A stretch of DNA of 64,000 nucleotides from Nymphalis io (GCF_905147045.1 NC_065908.1:2046001-2110000), one strand, 5' to 3'. Shown: positions 46,440-57,344, counted from the first letter of the stretch. The notes: a model not told the origin generated them from the sequence alone. A program made the numbers and translations.

Positions 46440-46625
46440 TTGGTAAGCATTTATACAAGTCCGTGTAGGTGGGTACCACCCACTCATCAATTATTCGACG
46501 GCAAAACATCAATCATTTGTATTTCTGTGTTTCTGTTTCCGATCTGAAGGATAAGTGAGTATAATTATAGGCACAAGAAATCTTGAAACCATCCAGATAT
46601 ACTTGAGGGGTTAATACGTCTCCCA
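46440..46625 (+). repeat. Diverged family B 5' half
   Basis: TTGGTAAGCATTTATACAAGTCCG, GGTACCACCCACTCATCAATTATTC and TATAATTATAGGCACAAG keep the B order. The frame 46335-46547 is its translation plus flank. Confidence 0.6.
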
Positions 46626-47121
46626 GTGTCCGGGCGAATTTGGTGAAATATTATCTCGACTGCCTTTAAGCACATGCATGCATGCAACAAATAGATTGAT
46701 TAAATTTTAATTTCTAAATTAATTATCTATTACTTATATTACAGATAATTTATATTTGTTTCATATATTTTTATCGATGATAGGTCAGTAGGTTTTTTAT
46801 AATAATAACACCTTAGATTTTTACAAATAAGTTAATAATTATATATCTTGTTATATCGTATTTTTCGACTTTCATTAAATATGATTTTTATGCTTAATAA
46901 TAGATTGAAATGAACTTGTTATTCGTGTCAGCTTAAATCCTTTTATCTCCTGATTTTTTATATCATTAAAAAATTTATAATTATACTTATTTGAATGTAT
47001 ATAAATGAATACATAAAAGTAAGTTCAATGTACTAAGCATTAAAACCGAAGAAAACCCTTCGATATGCTCTATGAATAAACTGATTGTATTTTACAGAAA
47101 TATTCTCATAACGTGGTTATT
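46626..47121. other. AT-rich DNA, nothing recognised
   Basis: No feature seen. Confidence 0.5.
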
Positions 47122-47165
47122 ACATTATAATCTTTATGGACCTACAATAAGACCTACAGATACAA
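47122..47165 (+). repeat. Partial third unit of the 47 kb direct repeat
   Basis: ATTATAATCTTTATGGACCTACAATAAGACCTACAG resembles the GTCTTTATGACATTACAATAAGG segment of the two longer copies that follow. Confidence 0.4.
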
Positions 47166-47180
47166 AAAAAAAAAATAAAA

Positions 47181-47289
47181 GAATTGCATAATTTACATGA
47201 CAGATGAGATATGGTATTTTAGTCTTTATGACATTACAATAAGGTTTATAGAAAGCTATCCAGTTTCGGAGGATAGTTCCCACTGTTAT
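47181..47289 (+). repeat. 109 bp local direct repeat, unit 1
   Basis: Aligns without gaps, with moderate divergence, to 47617-47725. It includes the hairpin CTATCC...GGATAG around AGTTTCGGA. Purpose unknown; see unit 2. Confidence 0.75.
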
Positions 47290-47429
47290 GGTGTGTGAAC
47301 GGTTTGATTGCGAACATTATGGCTTCGGAGGCCATGAGATTTGTGGCCTACCATCTGGCATTTCCTTGTCTTTTTGTGAGCATTCCTCGAAAATTGCAGG
47401 TAGTGATACGAAATAAGAAAAATCTTTAG
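47288..47429 (+). other. Less AT-rich segment with two short open frames
   Basis: ATG 47288 opens 42 codons (start MVCERFDCEHYGF) and ATG 47319, in another frame, opens 36 codons (start MASEAMRFVAYHLAF). A good donor-like CAG|GTAGTG falls at 47399/47400. The segment sits between the two 109 bp repeat units. Neither peptide is known to me, and an exon is only a possibility. Confidence 0.25.
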
Positions 47430-47616
47430 CGGTTTAATTCTCCGAAACATTTCCTCTAGCGACAAGTAGTTTTTTTTCTCATGAAAACGATTGGCAATTT
47501 CGATTTAATTGTGAAATTAATTCTTACCTTACGCGGTCGTGATTTTTACAGCAACCTTTATTAAACATTGATCTAATTACATGTTTTTAAACTGTAAGTG
47601 TATCCATAAAAAATAT

Positions 47617-47725
47617 GAATTGCATAATTTTCATGTCAAACCAGATACGGCATTTTAGCCCTTATGAAATTACAATAAGGTTAATACAATCCTATACAGT
47701 TTCGTAGGATAGTTCCCACTGTTAT
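47617..47725 (+). repeat. 109 bp local direct repeat, unit 2
   Basis: 436 bases downstream of unit 1. Shared blocks: GAATTGCATAATTT, ATTACAATAAGGTT and GGATAGTTCCCACTGTTAT. Confidence 0.75.
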
Positions 47726-48249
47726 TATAATGTTTAATTTAATATTATTTATTTATAACATATATACATATATTTTAGCATCACAAGTATATAGGACCGT
47801 GCTGAGACTGATAATTCTTTTGGCAAACTTTTCTGCTATGCTCGTTGGCCAAAATTATGCGATCAACTTAGTTCTTTCGTCAAAGAGAATATTCAATTGG
47901 CTTTAAACGCTTACGTATAAATCAAAAGAAAACCTATTCAATGTGCAATGTGTGACGTAATGATTCAGGCTTTATACTGATCACTTGTAATTATGTATAT
48001 ATGTGTAAACATGTGAATTATTCCGTAATGCATTTATATTAGGAACATTTATTGACATTGAAGATATGAATAAGTATATAAAATTATAAAAATAAAAATA
48101 GCCACTACACAACAGAATTTCGTCGTTGAATCCCAAATCCGATTTTCTAGGCGGTTGAGTTTGATGTTTGAGTTATATATAAGGATATATATATAGATTG
48201 TCCTTTCTTTAGCTTGTGAGGTAAACGCAAACTATAAGTGCAGTTAAGT
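47726..48249. other. AT-rich DNA, nothing recognised
   Basis: No feature seen. Confidence 0.5.
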
Positions 48250-48537
48250 TTTTTTTTTTTTTATAGAATAGGAGGGCGGACGAGCATATGGGTCACCTGA
48301 TAGTAAGTGGTCACTAACACCCATAGACATTGGCATTGTAAGATATGATAACCATCGCTTACCTCACCAATGCGCCACCAACCTTGGGAACTAAGATGTT
48401 ATGTCCCTTGTTGCCTGTAATTACTCACTCACTCACCCTTCAAACCGGAACACAACAATACCAAGTACTGCTGTTTTGCAGTAGAATCTGATGAGTGGGT
48501 GGTACCTATCTACCGACGAGCTTGCTCAAAGCTCTAC
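48250..48537 (-). mobile_element. Repeat family B, near full length
   Basis: Oligo-A end at 48250, from TATAGAATAGGAGGGCGGAC to GCTTGCTCAAAGC. The 5' CTGGTGGT is lost. Confidence 0.85.
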
Positions 48538-48664
48538 TTTTATGATGTATATAGTTATGTAATGTTTTTTTAAATATTTTTAATAGAATTATTGTCTATA
48601 TGCAGTAGTGGATCGCTGTAAGGACCCATGCAGGCTTCCTAAGTATGAGTGACTTATATACAAA

Positions 48665-48820
48665 ACTAGTTTCACACACGCGTGAGGGAGAGGAGGTATC
48701 ATATGTCCTTTTCTACCCCTAACAACTTGTATGCAAAATTTCATGATGATCGGTTGAGTAGTTTAGACATAAAAGCGTAACAAACAAACAAACTTAATTT
48801 CGCATTTATAATATTATAAG
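48665..48820 (-). mobile_element. Helitron-like non-autonomous element
   Basis: Plus-strand ACTAGTTTCACACACGCG (CTAGT end), GCAAAATTTCATGATGATCGG and CGCATTTATAATATTATAAG mark both ends, about 155 bp in all. Confidence 0.6.
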
Positions 48821-50573
48821 CGATCATGTACTTAAATCATCATTTTTTTTATAAAATTTATAACAAATATTATTATTATTATATAACAGTTTTGTTACTG
48901 GATTTGTTGTTTTGACATCTCATCTATTTTTAAAGCATTAACATGATTACTAGGTTTTATATCTAACTATTCCAAAGTATATAGGAACAAATGTATAATG
49001 TTATATATATGCTCTATGTATTTTTTAAAAATACTCTTTTCTTATATACAGGACGAATGAGTCAGCGTAATTAAAGGATATAACAATTTCGATAACATGT
49101 TTGGCAGGACATTAGTGACATAAGATAAAGATAATATTTCTTCGACTCCTAAGGGAAATAGGGGACCAGATAGGTGGGTTACTTCCTAATTAATTTAATT
49201 TACTTAAGCCCATAAAATTGAGCCATTAAAAAGGTTCCAATGTGTTGAAAAATAAATTCATTTGATATTCAAAAAGGGTTTCTCAATAGACTTATTATAA
49301 GGAAGACTTTGATTTTAAGAGATTTTTTTTCCAGTTTTTAGTAAAACTTTAAACACTAAATGACTTCTGTAAAATACATAAAATCGATTTTCTATGCGAT
49401 TTTAATGGCCACAGTTCTTTTGTAATTTGTCGGATCGCTGAAGTGAAAACTAATTTGTACAGTCACAGAGATTATTCGAAGAACTCTATTGTACTCAACT
49501 GTACAGTGAACATGAAAGAACATTAGCATTAAGCAATTATCATCTTTGTAATTTAGGCCATATTTACTTAAATCCTTTGAATGAATTTTCATATATTAAA
49601 ATGTTTCCTCGGAACACACAATTATACTTTAATGATCAGTATTTAGATTAAGTAATTTCCTATTGGAACGAGGGGGGGGAGACAGGTGGTAACCTACCTC
49701 GTTTCTGTACCCCTGACAGTATACAAAAGCTTTCTCTTTAAGTGAAGGTAGTGTTTAAACTCAGTTTAACCAATGGCCATTGACCTATGAACTATTATTT
49801 TTACTTCTATGAAAATATTCAAAACAAACGAAGGCTATTAGAAACATTTGTGACTGTATATGTATGTATATTAGTAATTATTAAAATTTGGATGATTCAT
49901 TTAATGGATAAAGCTATTAAAATTCTAAGGTAAGTTACAACCAAGAAGCATTATTACTAAACTATATACTAAGACAGTGCCCTTTGCTGCCACGGGTGGG
50001 TGATCTGAATGTAATTGTGACCTTTTGGTAAAATGCCAATAGTACTACGTAAAATGGTTAATTTTGTTACAACGAATCTTAAGTTTAATTTGATTTAACA
50101 GAATTATGAAGTGGACGTGTGACCTTGGAACTGCTTGCAAACAAGATTTTAACTAAGATAATAGTGATCATCAACGATCAAAATGATTTTGTACTAGTGC
50201 ACCTAGGTGACCCAACCATGCTATACCTTCATTCAGTAATTTTATTGCCAAGCATCAATACTTTCCTTTTATTATTTGGGTCGAATTTTAAGAGCTAGTG
50301 CTTGAAATTGTACCATCGTTGGCGATGAAATCACTGTGAGGATTTAAGAGTGTTGTAGTAATCAAGAAAGTGTTCGTTTATAAGTATCATCTGCATATCT
50401 TCTTAAAATAAATTAAAATAAAATAAAAAAAACTTATAGCCATCGAAATTGACAAACTTGGTGTTTATTCTTATTATAAACATTATAAAAAATTGCAATT
50501 CTGGAGTCTGGATGAACAATATCACATTATTCTGCGTCACATGTCTATACACAGACAATTGTCTAACTTTCAG
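48821..50573. other. AT-rich DNA with a G-run hairpin
   Basis: At 49667-49703, AACGAGGGGGGGG and CCTCGTT can pair (7 bp arms) around a G8 run. A possible B scrap at 49050-49120. Frames 49392-49592, 50403-50624 and 50449-50739 are AT-rich and unrecognised. Confidence 0.45.
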
Positions 50574-50601
50574 CCTTTCCGTCACAATTGTGACGGAAAG
50601 G
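50574..50601. repeat. Perfect 28 bp palindrome
   Basis: CCTTTCCGTCACAA (50574-50587) is followed immediately by its exact reverse complement (50588-50601), with no spacer. It could be a cruciform-forming site or a dimeric protein site; TGACG is a half CRE. Confidence 0.9.
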
Positions 50602-51300
50602 AGTTTGCTGTTAAATTTCCTCATAGAGTTAAATAAGTATATTTATAGGTTAATTGACTGTTTGATACTTCTATTACAAAAGAGGAGAAAAATAAATGAA
50701 AGGTGTAACTGTGTATTAGAAAGGCTATTATACAATTAATTATATTACCTTATCAGTATCGATCGATCTATGATGGCATAATGAAATTAAATAGATGTAA
50801 CATTGTATTTATAGAATAAAAACTCTGTTTCTTTCGCTTGGATCGAAAGTGTTATAAACAATAGGCAAATATGTAGTAGATGCATATTTGCATCTATCTG
50901 AGCTAGCTTAAATAGCTGAAGAATCAAAGGTTCTGCGTTTGGGTATAAAAAGATTTGGTTCAATAAATTTACAGTAAAACCATGAAGTATGTTAGTCCTG
51001 CAACTGATCACTTCCTAAGTATGTCGAATTGTAAAGTCTGTAAATGTCCCACTGCTGTAAGGCCTTTTGAGGAGAAATTTGTGATTGTAGATTGTGCACC
51101 CATCGATATGTAAGTATTTGTAATATATAAAAAAATATTATTCCATAATAAGATGCTGAGAGGTTAGATTCTATAGAAAACGCAGTCATAACGTTTTTTG
51201 ACTATTAAATACTTACTGTATGTAAGTGATAGATTTTCTACTTTTTAATTACTTGATTGTAACTATCCTTATTAGTACTATAAATACGAAAGTAAGTGTA
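50602..51300. other. AT-rich DNA with a SINE A scrap
   Basis: TCTGTAAATGTCCCACTGCTG and TTTTGAGGAGAAATTTG at 51036-51080 are a family A 3' fragment on the minus strand. Frames 50787-51011 and 50992-51189 are chance. Confidence 0.5.
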
Positions 51301-51530
51301 TTAGATATTCTACCGCAAAACAGCAGTACTTGATATTGTTGTGTTCCGGTGTGAAGGGTGAGTGAGCCAGTGTAATTACAGGTACAAGGGACATAACATC
51401 TTAGTTCCCAAGGTTGGTGGCGCATTGGTGATGTAATCGATGGTTAACTTTTCTTACAATGCCAATGTCTATGGGCGTTGGTGATCACTTACCATCAGGT
51501 GGCCCATATGCTCCTATTCTATAAAAAAAG
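51301..51530 (+). mobile_element. Repeat family B, 5'-truncated
   Basis: Starts inside B at TTAGATATTCTACCGCAAAAC and is well conserved to CCTATTCTATAAAAAAAG, with GTCCGCCTTC deleted. Confidence 0.85.
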
Positions 51531-52369
51531 TATACAAATACTTATTACTTATAACAAACAATTGTTACGCGTTTACGTCTTAACTACTCAAATGATTTGA
51601 TAATCAATAAGTATGATGCTTCTATGTTGAATAAATTATTTTGATTTTTGATCATCATGAAACTCTCACGTTGTCCATATTACAGAAAAGGACATAGGTT
51701 ACACCTCCCCCTCCCTGTGCTGTGGGCTGAAAGTAATACTACTATAAACAAACCAGAGTAATTTTTACACAAGTAAAGCCACAATAAAATCTAGCTTATC
51801 ATAAAATCGAGATAAGATCTCTAGCAATTTCTCTGTAACATAATTTACGTATTGTCCGAGTAATTCCTTAGGCAACAACGGTTCCTAACAATTAAAGACC
51901 TTAAGGCTTTAGGTCGTGAAGAGAGAGCTCGGGCTGAAATGTTTGAATACTAATGTTGTCAGGTAAGCACATTGTACGGTAATGTAAACGAGTAATGTAT
52001 CGACAAAGAATCGATAGTATTGAATCGATTTGAATGCATTGTAAATAACGATTATAGTCGACATAAATTGTTACTTGAATTTTTGCGGCTATTGTAAATG
52101 TCATAATGTTTTGCCTTAAACTTATCTTCTAGTTGAAATATTATGCTGTTTTATTAATAGATTATTTTAGTTACTACCTTTCAGGAATTTTTAAGTATTT
52201 CTTTTTAATTGAGCTTTTATTATAAAAGCTATTCGACCTTATCTTTGCACGACACGTATAAAATTTTGGTATATTCATTCACTATTTTTGATAATAAATT
52301 AGCAATTCAAAGTGTTATTTAAACGTTTTACTATATCTGGCAGTTAGTTAAAAGTTGAATCATAAACAT
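51531..52369. other. AT-rich DNA, nothing recognised
   Basis: 51600-51650 (TTGAATAAATTATTTTGATTTTTGATC) could be a LINE AT tail. Frame 51901-52104 is chance. Confidence 0.45.
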
Positions 52370-52455
52370 AAACATATTTGGTTATACCAAATATGTTTGT
52401 TTTTTATTTCTTTATTTAATTTTTCAAATATTTTTCAAATATAGAAATAAAAAAC
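52370..52455. repeat. Compound foldback
   Basis: AAACATATTTGG (52370-52381) and CCAAATATGTTT (52387-52398) are perfect 12 bp arms with a 5 nt loop. A second perfect pair GTTTTTTATTTCT (52399-52411) and AGAAATAAAAAAC (52443-52455) follows directly. Likely a degenerate inverted-repeat element. Confidence 0.7.
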
Positions 52456-52867
52456 ATAAACAAATCTATCCATCTTATATAAAATCACATCCCACAGCAC
52501 TAAAATTGTTGATATTTCAAAATATGTCTTTCAAAATAATGGAACGATTTACTTAAAAATAATTGAAAAATTTAATTGTTACAAAAAATATGAATACAGT
52601 AAGTTTATTTGGAAGTTATTACAAGGCATTGTTATTTATTTCAGAAAAAAACAAGCACTTAATTATTTCAACAAAGTCACTAGTCATCTCTAGGAGAACG
52701 ACCTTCAGACTAAACAACATATGCAAGAACAATACCCTCTCAAGTATGCCAACCTACATACGTTGTTATATTAAGCTTCACTCAATGCTTGTTCCACCAA
52801 AAATTAACCAGACGACTCATTGATATGTAAATAAAGATTCACAGTAAGTCTTTTAAATGCAAATGCA
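52456..52867. other. AT-rich DNA, nothing recognised
   Basis: Frame 52563-52823 (86 codons) is basic and AT-rich, with no motif; not called as a gene. Confidence 0.45.
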
Positions 52868-53065
52868 GACACCTCAACTGCCCAGTGACTGAACTCCTAT
52901 AGGCCTGGGTTCAAATCAAAGCTCGAGCCAAACAAAAAAGGTAACTAAGTTTTTTCATCAAGAAAATCTCAGTAGCAGCCCGAAGATTTGATTTGAGTAT
53001 TTACATTCTCATGCCTAGGAAAACAGTTGGTTAAAAGCCTGAACTCTTTCTCTCTATATATTGTG
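52868..53065 (+). repeat. Diverged SINE family D
   Basis: CAACTGCCCAGTGACTGAAC (A-box region), CCTGGGTTCAAATCAAAGC (B box), AAATCTCAGTAGCAGCCCGAAG and CCTGAACTCTTTC keep the order of D. Confidence 0.65.
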
Positions 53066-53149
53066 ATGATATTGCCAAAACAATTATAAAATTAATTAAT
53101 CATTCAGGCTACATATATATCTCTAACCTAACCACAATAGCAGCTTGTG

Positions 53150-53330
53150 TTAATGTCCGCCGGAAGCGGGCGGGGGCGGAAGTGACGTCATGCGTCATGC
53201 GCGCGCGCCGATGCGTGAAGAGAACCTGTCCGCCATGTTTATCATTTTATCATTCCCTCGTAACGGTTTTTAGGGATTCGCAGCTGTTAAAGTAATTAGT
53301 CTTTGTAAAAAAAAAATAATTGTAACGTTT
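53150..53330 (+). promoter_or_regulatory. GC-rich promoter-like island with ETS/CRE composite motif
   Basis: About 80 bases of very high GC content in AT-rich DNA. Within it: ETS-type CCGGAAG (53160-53166), GC-box-like GGGCGGGGGCGG, the composite CGGAAGTGACGTCA (53177-53190; ETS plus CRE, a pattern known from housekeeping promoters), a second CGTCA, an NRF1-like alternating GC run (ATGCGCGCGCGCCGATGCG), and a YY1-like CCGCCATGTT (53230-53239). ATG 53235 opens only 13 codons. A poly-A run lies at about 53310. Strand is a guess. It is likely either a promoter of an unrecognised transcript or a CpG-rich mobile element remnant. Confidence 0.45.
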
Positions 53331-53477
53331 TTTAGTAATAAAATTATAGCGTTTCATAGTATTATTTATTTACTTTTATTCATAATGCTTGATAAAATAA
53401 AGAGTTTAAAAGTACTCGACATGACACGACTTTATATGTTTCAAAGTTTTTATTTTTAGCGCAATAGTCTTAATTTA
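53331..53477. other. AT-rich DNA, nothing recognised
   Basis: Nothing seen. Confidence 0.5.
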
Positions 53478-53533
53478 TAGTGAGTGAAACTGCAAAGCGC
53501 GGCTCCTTATATAATAATATTATGTACTAAAAC
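53478..53533 (+). repeat. Short dispersed repeat, copy 2
   Basis: The match to 8648-8705 covers the AAACTGCAAAGCGC...CTTATATAATAATATTATG region. Confidence 0.55.
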
Positions 53534-53719
53534 TCAACTTAACTCAACAACTCAACTTCTCCGAAACGCATTGCATCTTCTGGTACAACTTCATCTTCAT
53601 CTGTTTGTTGCTTCATGTGTATTGCATTAGTAGTTTTTTCAGTTAGGCGTGACAAAACTCTTTATTTATTCATATAGATTTTTTTAAGCCATGTCAAGGT
53701 GTTCCTTTATTTATATAAC

Positions 53720-53863
53720 ACTAGTTTCCGACGAATAGGGACTGCTTAACCCTATGTCCTTTTCTATATCTCTAACAATGTCTATGGAAAAGTTACAGGA
53801 TGATAGTAAAGACGTGAAAGCATTACAAACAAACACTCTTTAGCATTTATAATATTAGTAGGG
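53720..53863 (-). mobile_element. Helitron-like non-autonomous element
   Basis: ACTAGTTTCCGACGAATAGG at one end and TTTAGCATTTATAATATTAG at the other, same arrangement as 48665-48820. Confidence 0.6.
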
Positions 53864-53878
53864 GAGCGTATAAAATAA

Positions 53879-54155
53879 TATAATAATAATAATAATATCC
53901 TGGGACATTTTTCACACACCCCTTCGTCTGATCCCAAATTAAGCTTGTACAGAGCTTGTACTATGGAACCAAATAACTGATATACTACATATACTATTTT
54001 TCTTTTGTAAATACATACTTATATAGATAATTACACCCAGACTCAGCACAAACAGACATGTTCATGCACACAAATATCTGTCCTGGGTGGAAATCGAACG
54101 CACAACCTTCGGCGTGATAGGCAAGCATCCACCAACCACGCCAACCGGCTCGTCA
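53879..54155 (-). mobile_element. SINE family C, full length
   Basis: ATT-repeat tail, B box complement at about 54087 (GGAAATCGAACG), A-box region CCACGCCAACCGGC at 54136-54149. Nearest relative 31147-31415. Confidence 0.85.
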
Positions 54156-54552
54156 ATGTAGAAAGCGAAGCACGATTAACTATAACTTTTAATATACCGT
54201 CAGTCTGAATATGTCAAAGAACTTGTTTGTAGTACATATGTATATATAGTAGTATATACATTTATGTTTACATCAGGATGTTCAGGATTAACGGTCTATA
54301 TAAAAAGGAAATTGTTGACTTTAAACTAGGCTTAGTTCAATTAATATATCGTAAAATATCTTGATAAAGACGTGTATCTTCTATCTCGACCATGTTTTAA
54401 TTATATCAATTAGTTCCTCCTATTTATATTAGCATTATATAATAAGATAAGACTGCTTATATATAACTCGCTTTGCTGCCTGGTTTCACTCGAGTTAAGT
54501 ATTAATTTTACTTGACTGTTCAGTTAAGTACCAGTTTGACAGATTGGTTTAT
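54156..54552. other. AT-rich DNA, nothing recognised
   Basis: No feature seen. Confidence 0.5.
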
Positions 54553-54818
54553 GGACATATTATAGTGCACAAGCGTGAGCATAAACACAGGTGCATCTCC
54601 GTCACTCTCTTAATTTGATGGGACGGCAATCCGACACGACCGGAAAGAGTTTAGGCGAAGGAAAATCGATTTTATGCGCATTCCAAGACACGGGAGTGTA
54701 CACACTCCCAACTTCCAGACTCCAGGCTGCTACTGAGAATCTTAGACAGAAGGAACCAATAACTTTTTATTGGACAACCTGATGTTTGAACCAACTACCT
54801 CGGAATCTGCGGTCTTAT
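54553..54818 (-). mobile_element. SINE family D, both ends truncated
   Basis: GATGGGACGGCAATCCGACAC and CTCCAGGCTGCTACTGAG are conserved. Both the GAGGACATT end and most of the tRNA head are missing. Frame 54591-54782 is its translation. Confidence 0.8.
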
Positions 54819-55334
54819 GTTATATTATATTATTGTTTACCAACTGTGTTCAATAACCAGGCTATCTAATAAACTAAGATTTTATTCCAATCGAACTGGT
54901 AGTTTCTGAGAGCGCGTACAACCAGAAAAAATCTGCATCTTTACAATTTCTTATTTTTATTTGGGAAACAAACAGTATATTTATTCTAACATCTATAATA
55001 TTAAAATTGCACATATACCAGTTAAGTTTCCACTTATATCTGAAACATGAAAAAGGCAGAACAAAAAATTTAATAAAAGTAAAAAGTCATGAGAGTAAAT
55101 TTAATAAAGATCTAAATTTGTCAAATAACCGCTTCGTATCACACGCACTTAATACAAAGTTCGACATATTGGTTGACGTTTATTTTACTGTTCAGGTCCT
55201 AAGGGAACAGGGAAGCTAAAAAAAAATATATTGTCACCAATATGTAAAGTACGTAAATGATTAGTATTCCAATTGTTACATAATCAAAAATAGGAACGAC
55301 ATTTGACAGGCTTGATTTCATGACAAGGATCTAC
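54819..55334. other. AT-rich DNA, nothing recognised
   Basis: Frame 55007-55219 (70 codons) is Lys-rich AT-type; not called as a gene. Confidence 0.45.
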
Positions 55335-55367
55335 ATCTTTATCAATCGATGATCGATTGATAAAGAT
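55335..55367. repeat. 33 bp palindrome with GATA words
   Basis: ATCTTTATCAATCGAT (55335-55350), one central base, then its exact reverse complement (55352-55367). Each arm has TTATC/GATAA (GATA-factor core) and ATCGAT. It could be a symmetric regulatory site or a foldback scar. Confidence 0.85.
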
Positions 55368-55985
55368 CACGTAACCGTTGAACCTCCGTTAAATTATCAA
55401 TTCGATTCTATAAGGAACGAATTGTTAATATTCGACGATTATGCTTGTAGCAGCCGGCGTGACCCATCGATTATAGTTACGGTAAAAATGTGCATGTTAC
55501 GATGGTGCGAAATAAGGGTGACCAGGAACTGTGCAGGTTTCATTAGTCATTTAAAATATACTTTATTTAAGTGTAAGAGCTTACGAGCACTTTTGAATAG
55601 TCAATTAAAAATATATATATTAAATGTTAAGCTACAACAAGCTTGGGCCAGCTTGAACCGGATTCAACCGAAAATAACTAAAACATAACTCAACGGTTAC
55701 CTTTTTTCATACCATGGCATAAATAATAATAATAAGTATTGATGAATACATTCTGCAATTTAATAAAATATGGACAGTGGTGCTTCCAATAAGGCCTGGC
55801 CCATTTCTTGAGAGAAAATCAATAAGTGTATTAGCGTATAGCTTTCGCCTCGTATATAAATAAATAAATTGAATTGATATAAAACAAAATAGTATCAAAA
55901 TTAACATTAATCGCGAAAAATATTAGTGTTATAACTAGTTATAAATTTAAAGGTATTTAACACTACAACTAACTATATTTAACTA
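55368..55985. other. Unique DNA with short open frames
   Basis: Frames 55422-55688 and 55707-55907 (88 and 66 codons) carry no motif I know. Confidence 0.4.
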
Positions 55986-56034
55986 TACAATAATAAAGAA
56001 ATAACATATCATAAGTTATTTCTTTATTATTGTA
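55986..56034. repeat. Perfect 20 bp inverted repeat, 9 nt loop
   Basis: Left arm 55986-56005 (TACAATAATAAAGAAATAAC), loop ATATCATAA, right arm 56015-56034 exact. It is AT-rich and could be a foldback element or a short hairpin RNA source. Confidence 0.88.
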
Positions 56035-56178
56035 AAGTTTCTTGCGTTTTATCATTGTCCATGATAACCTGTGATTCTTTTTTCTTGGAAACAATTTTTA
56101 GTTACTGCATAATAACATGATCAACTTCTAGTTTCGTCAGCGTTAAATAAATATTTCACATTAAAACAAAACCTATAA

Positions 56179-56481
56179 CAGTTACAGCCTGTGAATGTCC
56201 CACTGCTGGGCTAAGGCCTCCTCTCCCTTTTGAGGAGAAGGTTTTGGAGCTTATTCCACCACGCTGCTCCAATGCGGGTTGGTGGAATACACATGTGGCA
56301 GAATTTCAGTGAAATTAGGCACATGCAGGTTTCCTCACGATGTTTTCCTTCACCGTCAAGCACGAGATGAATTATAACTACAAATTAAGCACGTGAAAAT
56401 CAGTGGTGCTTGCCCGGGTTTGAACCCACGATCATCGGTTAAGATTCACGCGATCTTACCACTGGGCCATCTCGGCTTAAA
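56179..56481 (-). mobile_element. SINE family A, full length
   Basis: Direct repeat AAAACCTATAA (56168-56178 and 56482-56492) is the target-site duplication. One of the best-preserved copies: A box, B box and GAGGAGAAGG body all intact. Confidence 0.9.
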
Positions 56482-56680
56482 AAAACCTATAAATAAAAAT
56501 ATAATTTCGATACTGAATATTAATTATTATTAAAAACGATCGTCTATAGGATACCTTATTATTTTTGGTTTCACGTTTATCAATATGCAAATGTGTATTG
56601 GCCACCCGTCCCCACACGTGGCAATACTTTTATACCTTCTGTTACTAACGATCTTGTTAACTAGTTTGGACACAGAGGAA

Positions 56681-56819
56681 AATTCTACTACTATAACGGT
56701 TACGATACGTTCCCGATTCTATTTCGATCGAATCGCAGCTGGATCGTTGTGTTAGTAGAATAAGAAAGCGTTTACGTTTCGATGCAATTGAAATAAAGTG
56801 ACAATTAGTTAGTAGAATT
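56681..56819. mobile_element. MITE-like element G, copy 1
   Basis: Perfect 10 bp terminal inverted repeats AATTCTACTA (56681-56690) and TAGTAGAATT (56810-56819) bound 139 bases. The internal ACGGTTACGATACGTTCCCG and AAAGTGACAATT blocks recur in 58403-58515. Confidence 0.65.
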
Positions 56820-57344
56820 GACGCCAGTATATAAATATTTCACTCAATATAAAATTCATATTAAGGTCATGATGAAGACAGCTTAAACACTTAAATATCC
56901 AAAAAATGCTTACTTTTACAAAGAACCACAATTAGAAATAAACTAAATGTTTTTAATCTAACTTCTATAGCTATGATCGTTTTCCGAAAATAATTACATA
57001 AATGTATGCCATGTATTTAAAAAAGAAATGATATAATGATAACATAACGTATCGCATCTAAATAAAATAAGGAAAACCCAGCAAACATCACGCAAATTTT
57101 AATATTAGTCAGTATTAAGTAACGTTGCTACGTGTGGTCCCGCTAGGATAAGGTCAAATGCGTTTTGGTATACGTTTCAACATTACGCGTGTAATTTTAT
57201 ATATTTAAGTGTTTCATAAAATTCATAATATTGCAAATGTTTTGAATACGAAGATGTTTGCTATCAGCGGCCGCCACTCTTAGCGGAGATTTATTCAAAC
57301 ATTAGATCAAAATATGGAATGCTATTATTGTTTCATTGGTAAGG
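56820..57344. other. AT-rich DNA, nothing recognised
   Basis: 57265-57285 has GCGGCCGCCACTC (NotI-type word). No gene or repeat. Confidence 0.45.

Noticed and set aside
50449..50739. 96-codon open frame over the palindrome
   Set aside because: AT-rich, mostly Ile/Leu/Asn, overlapped by an opposite-strand frame because of the palindrome; no domain.
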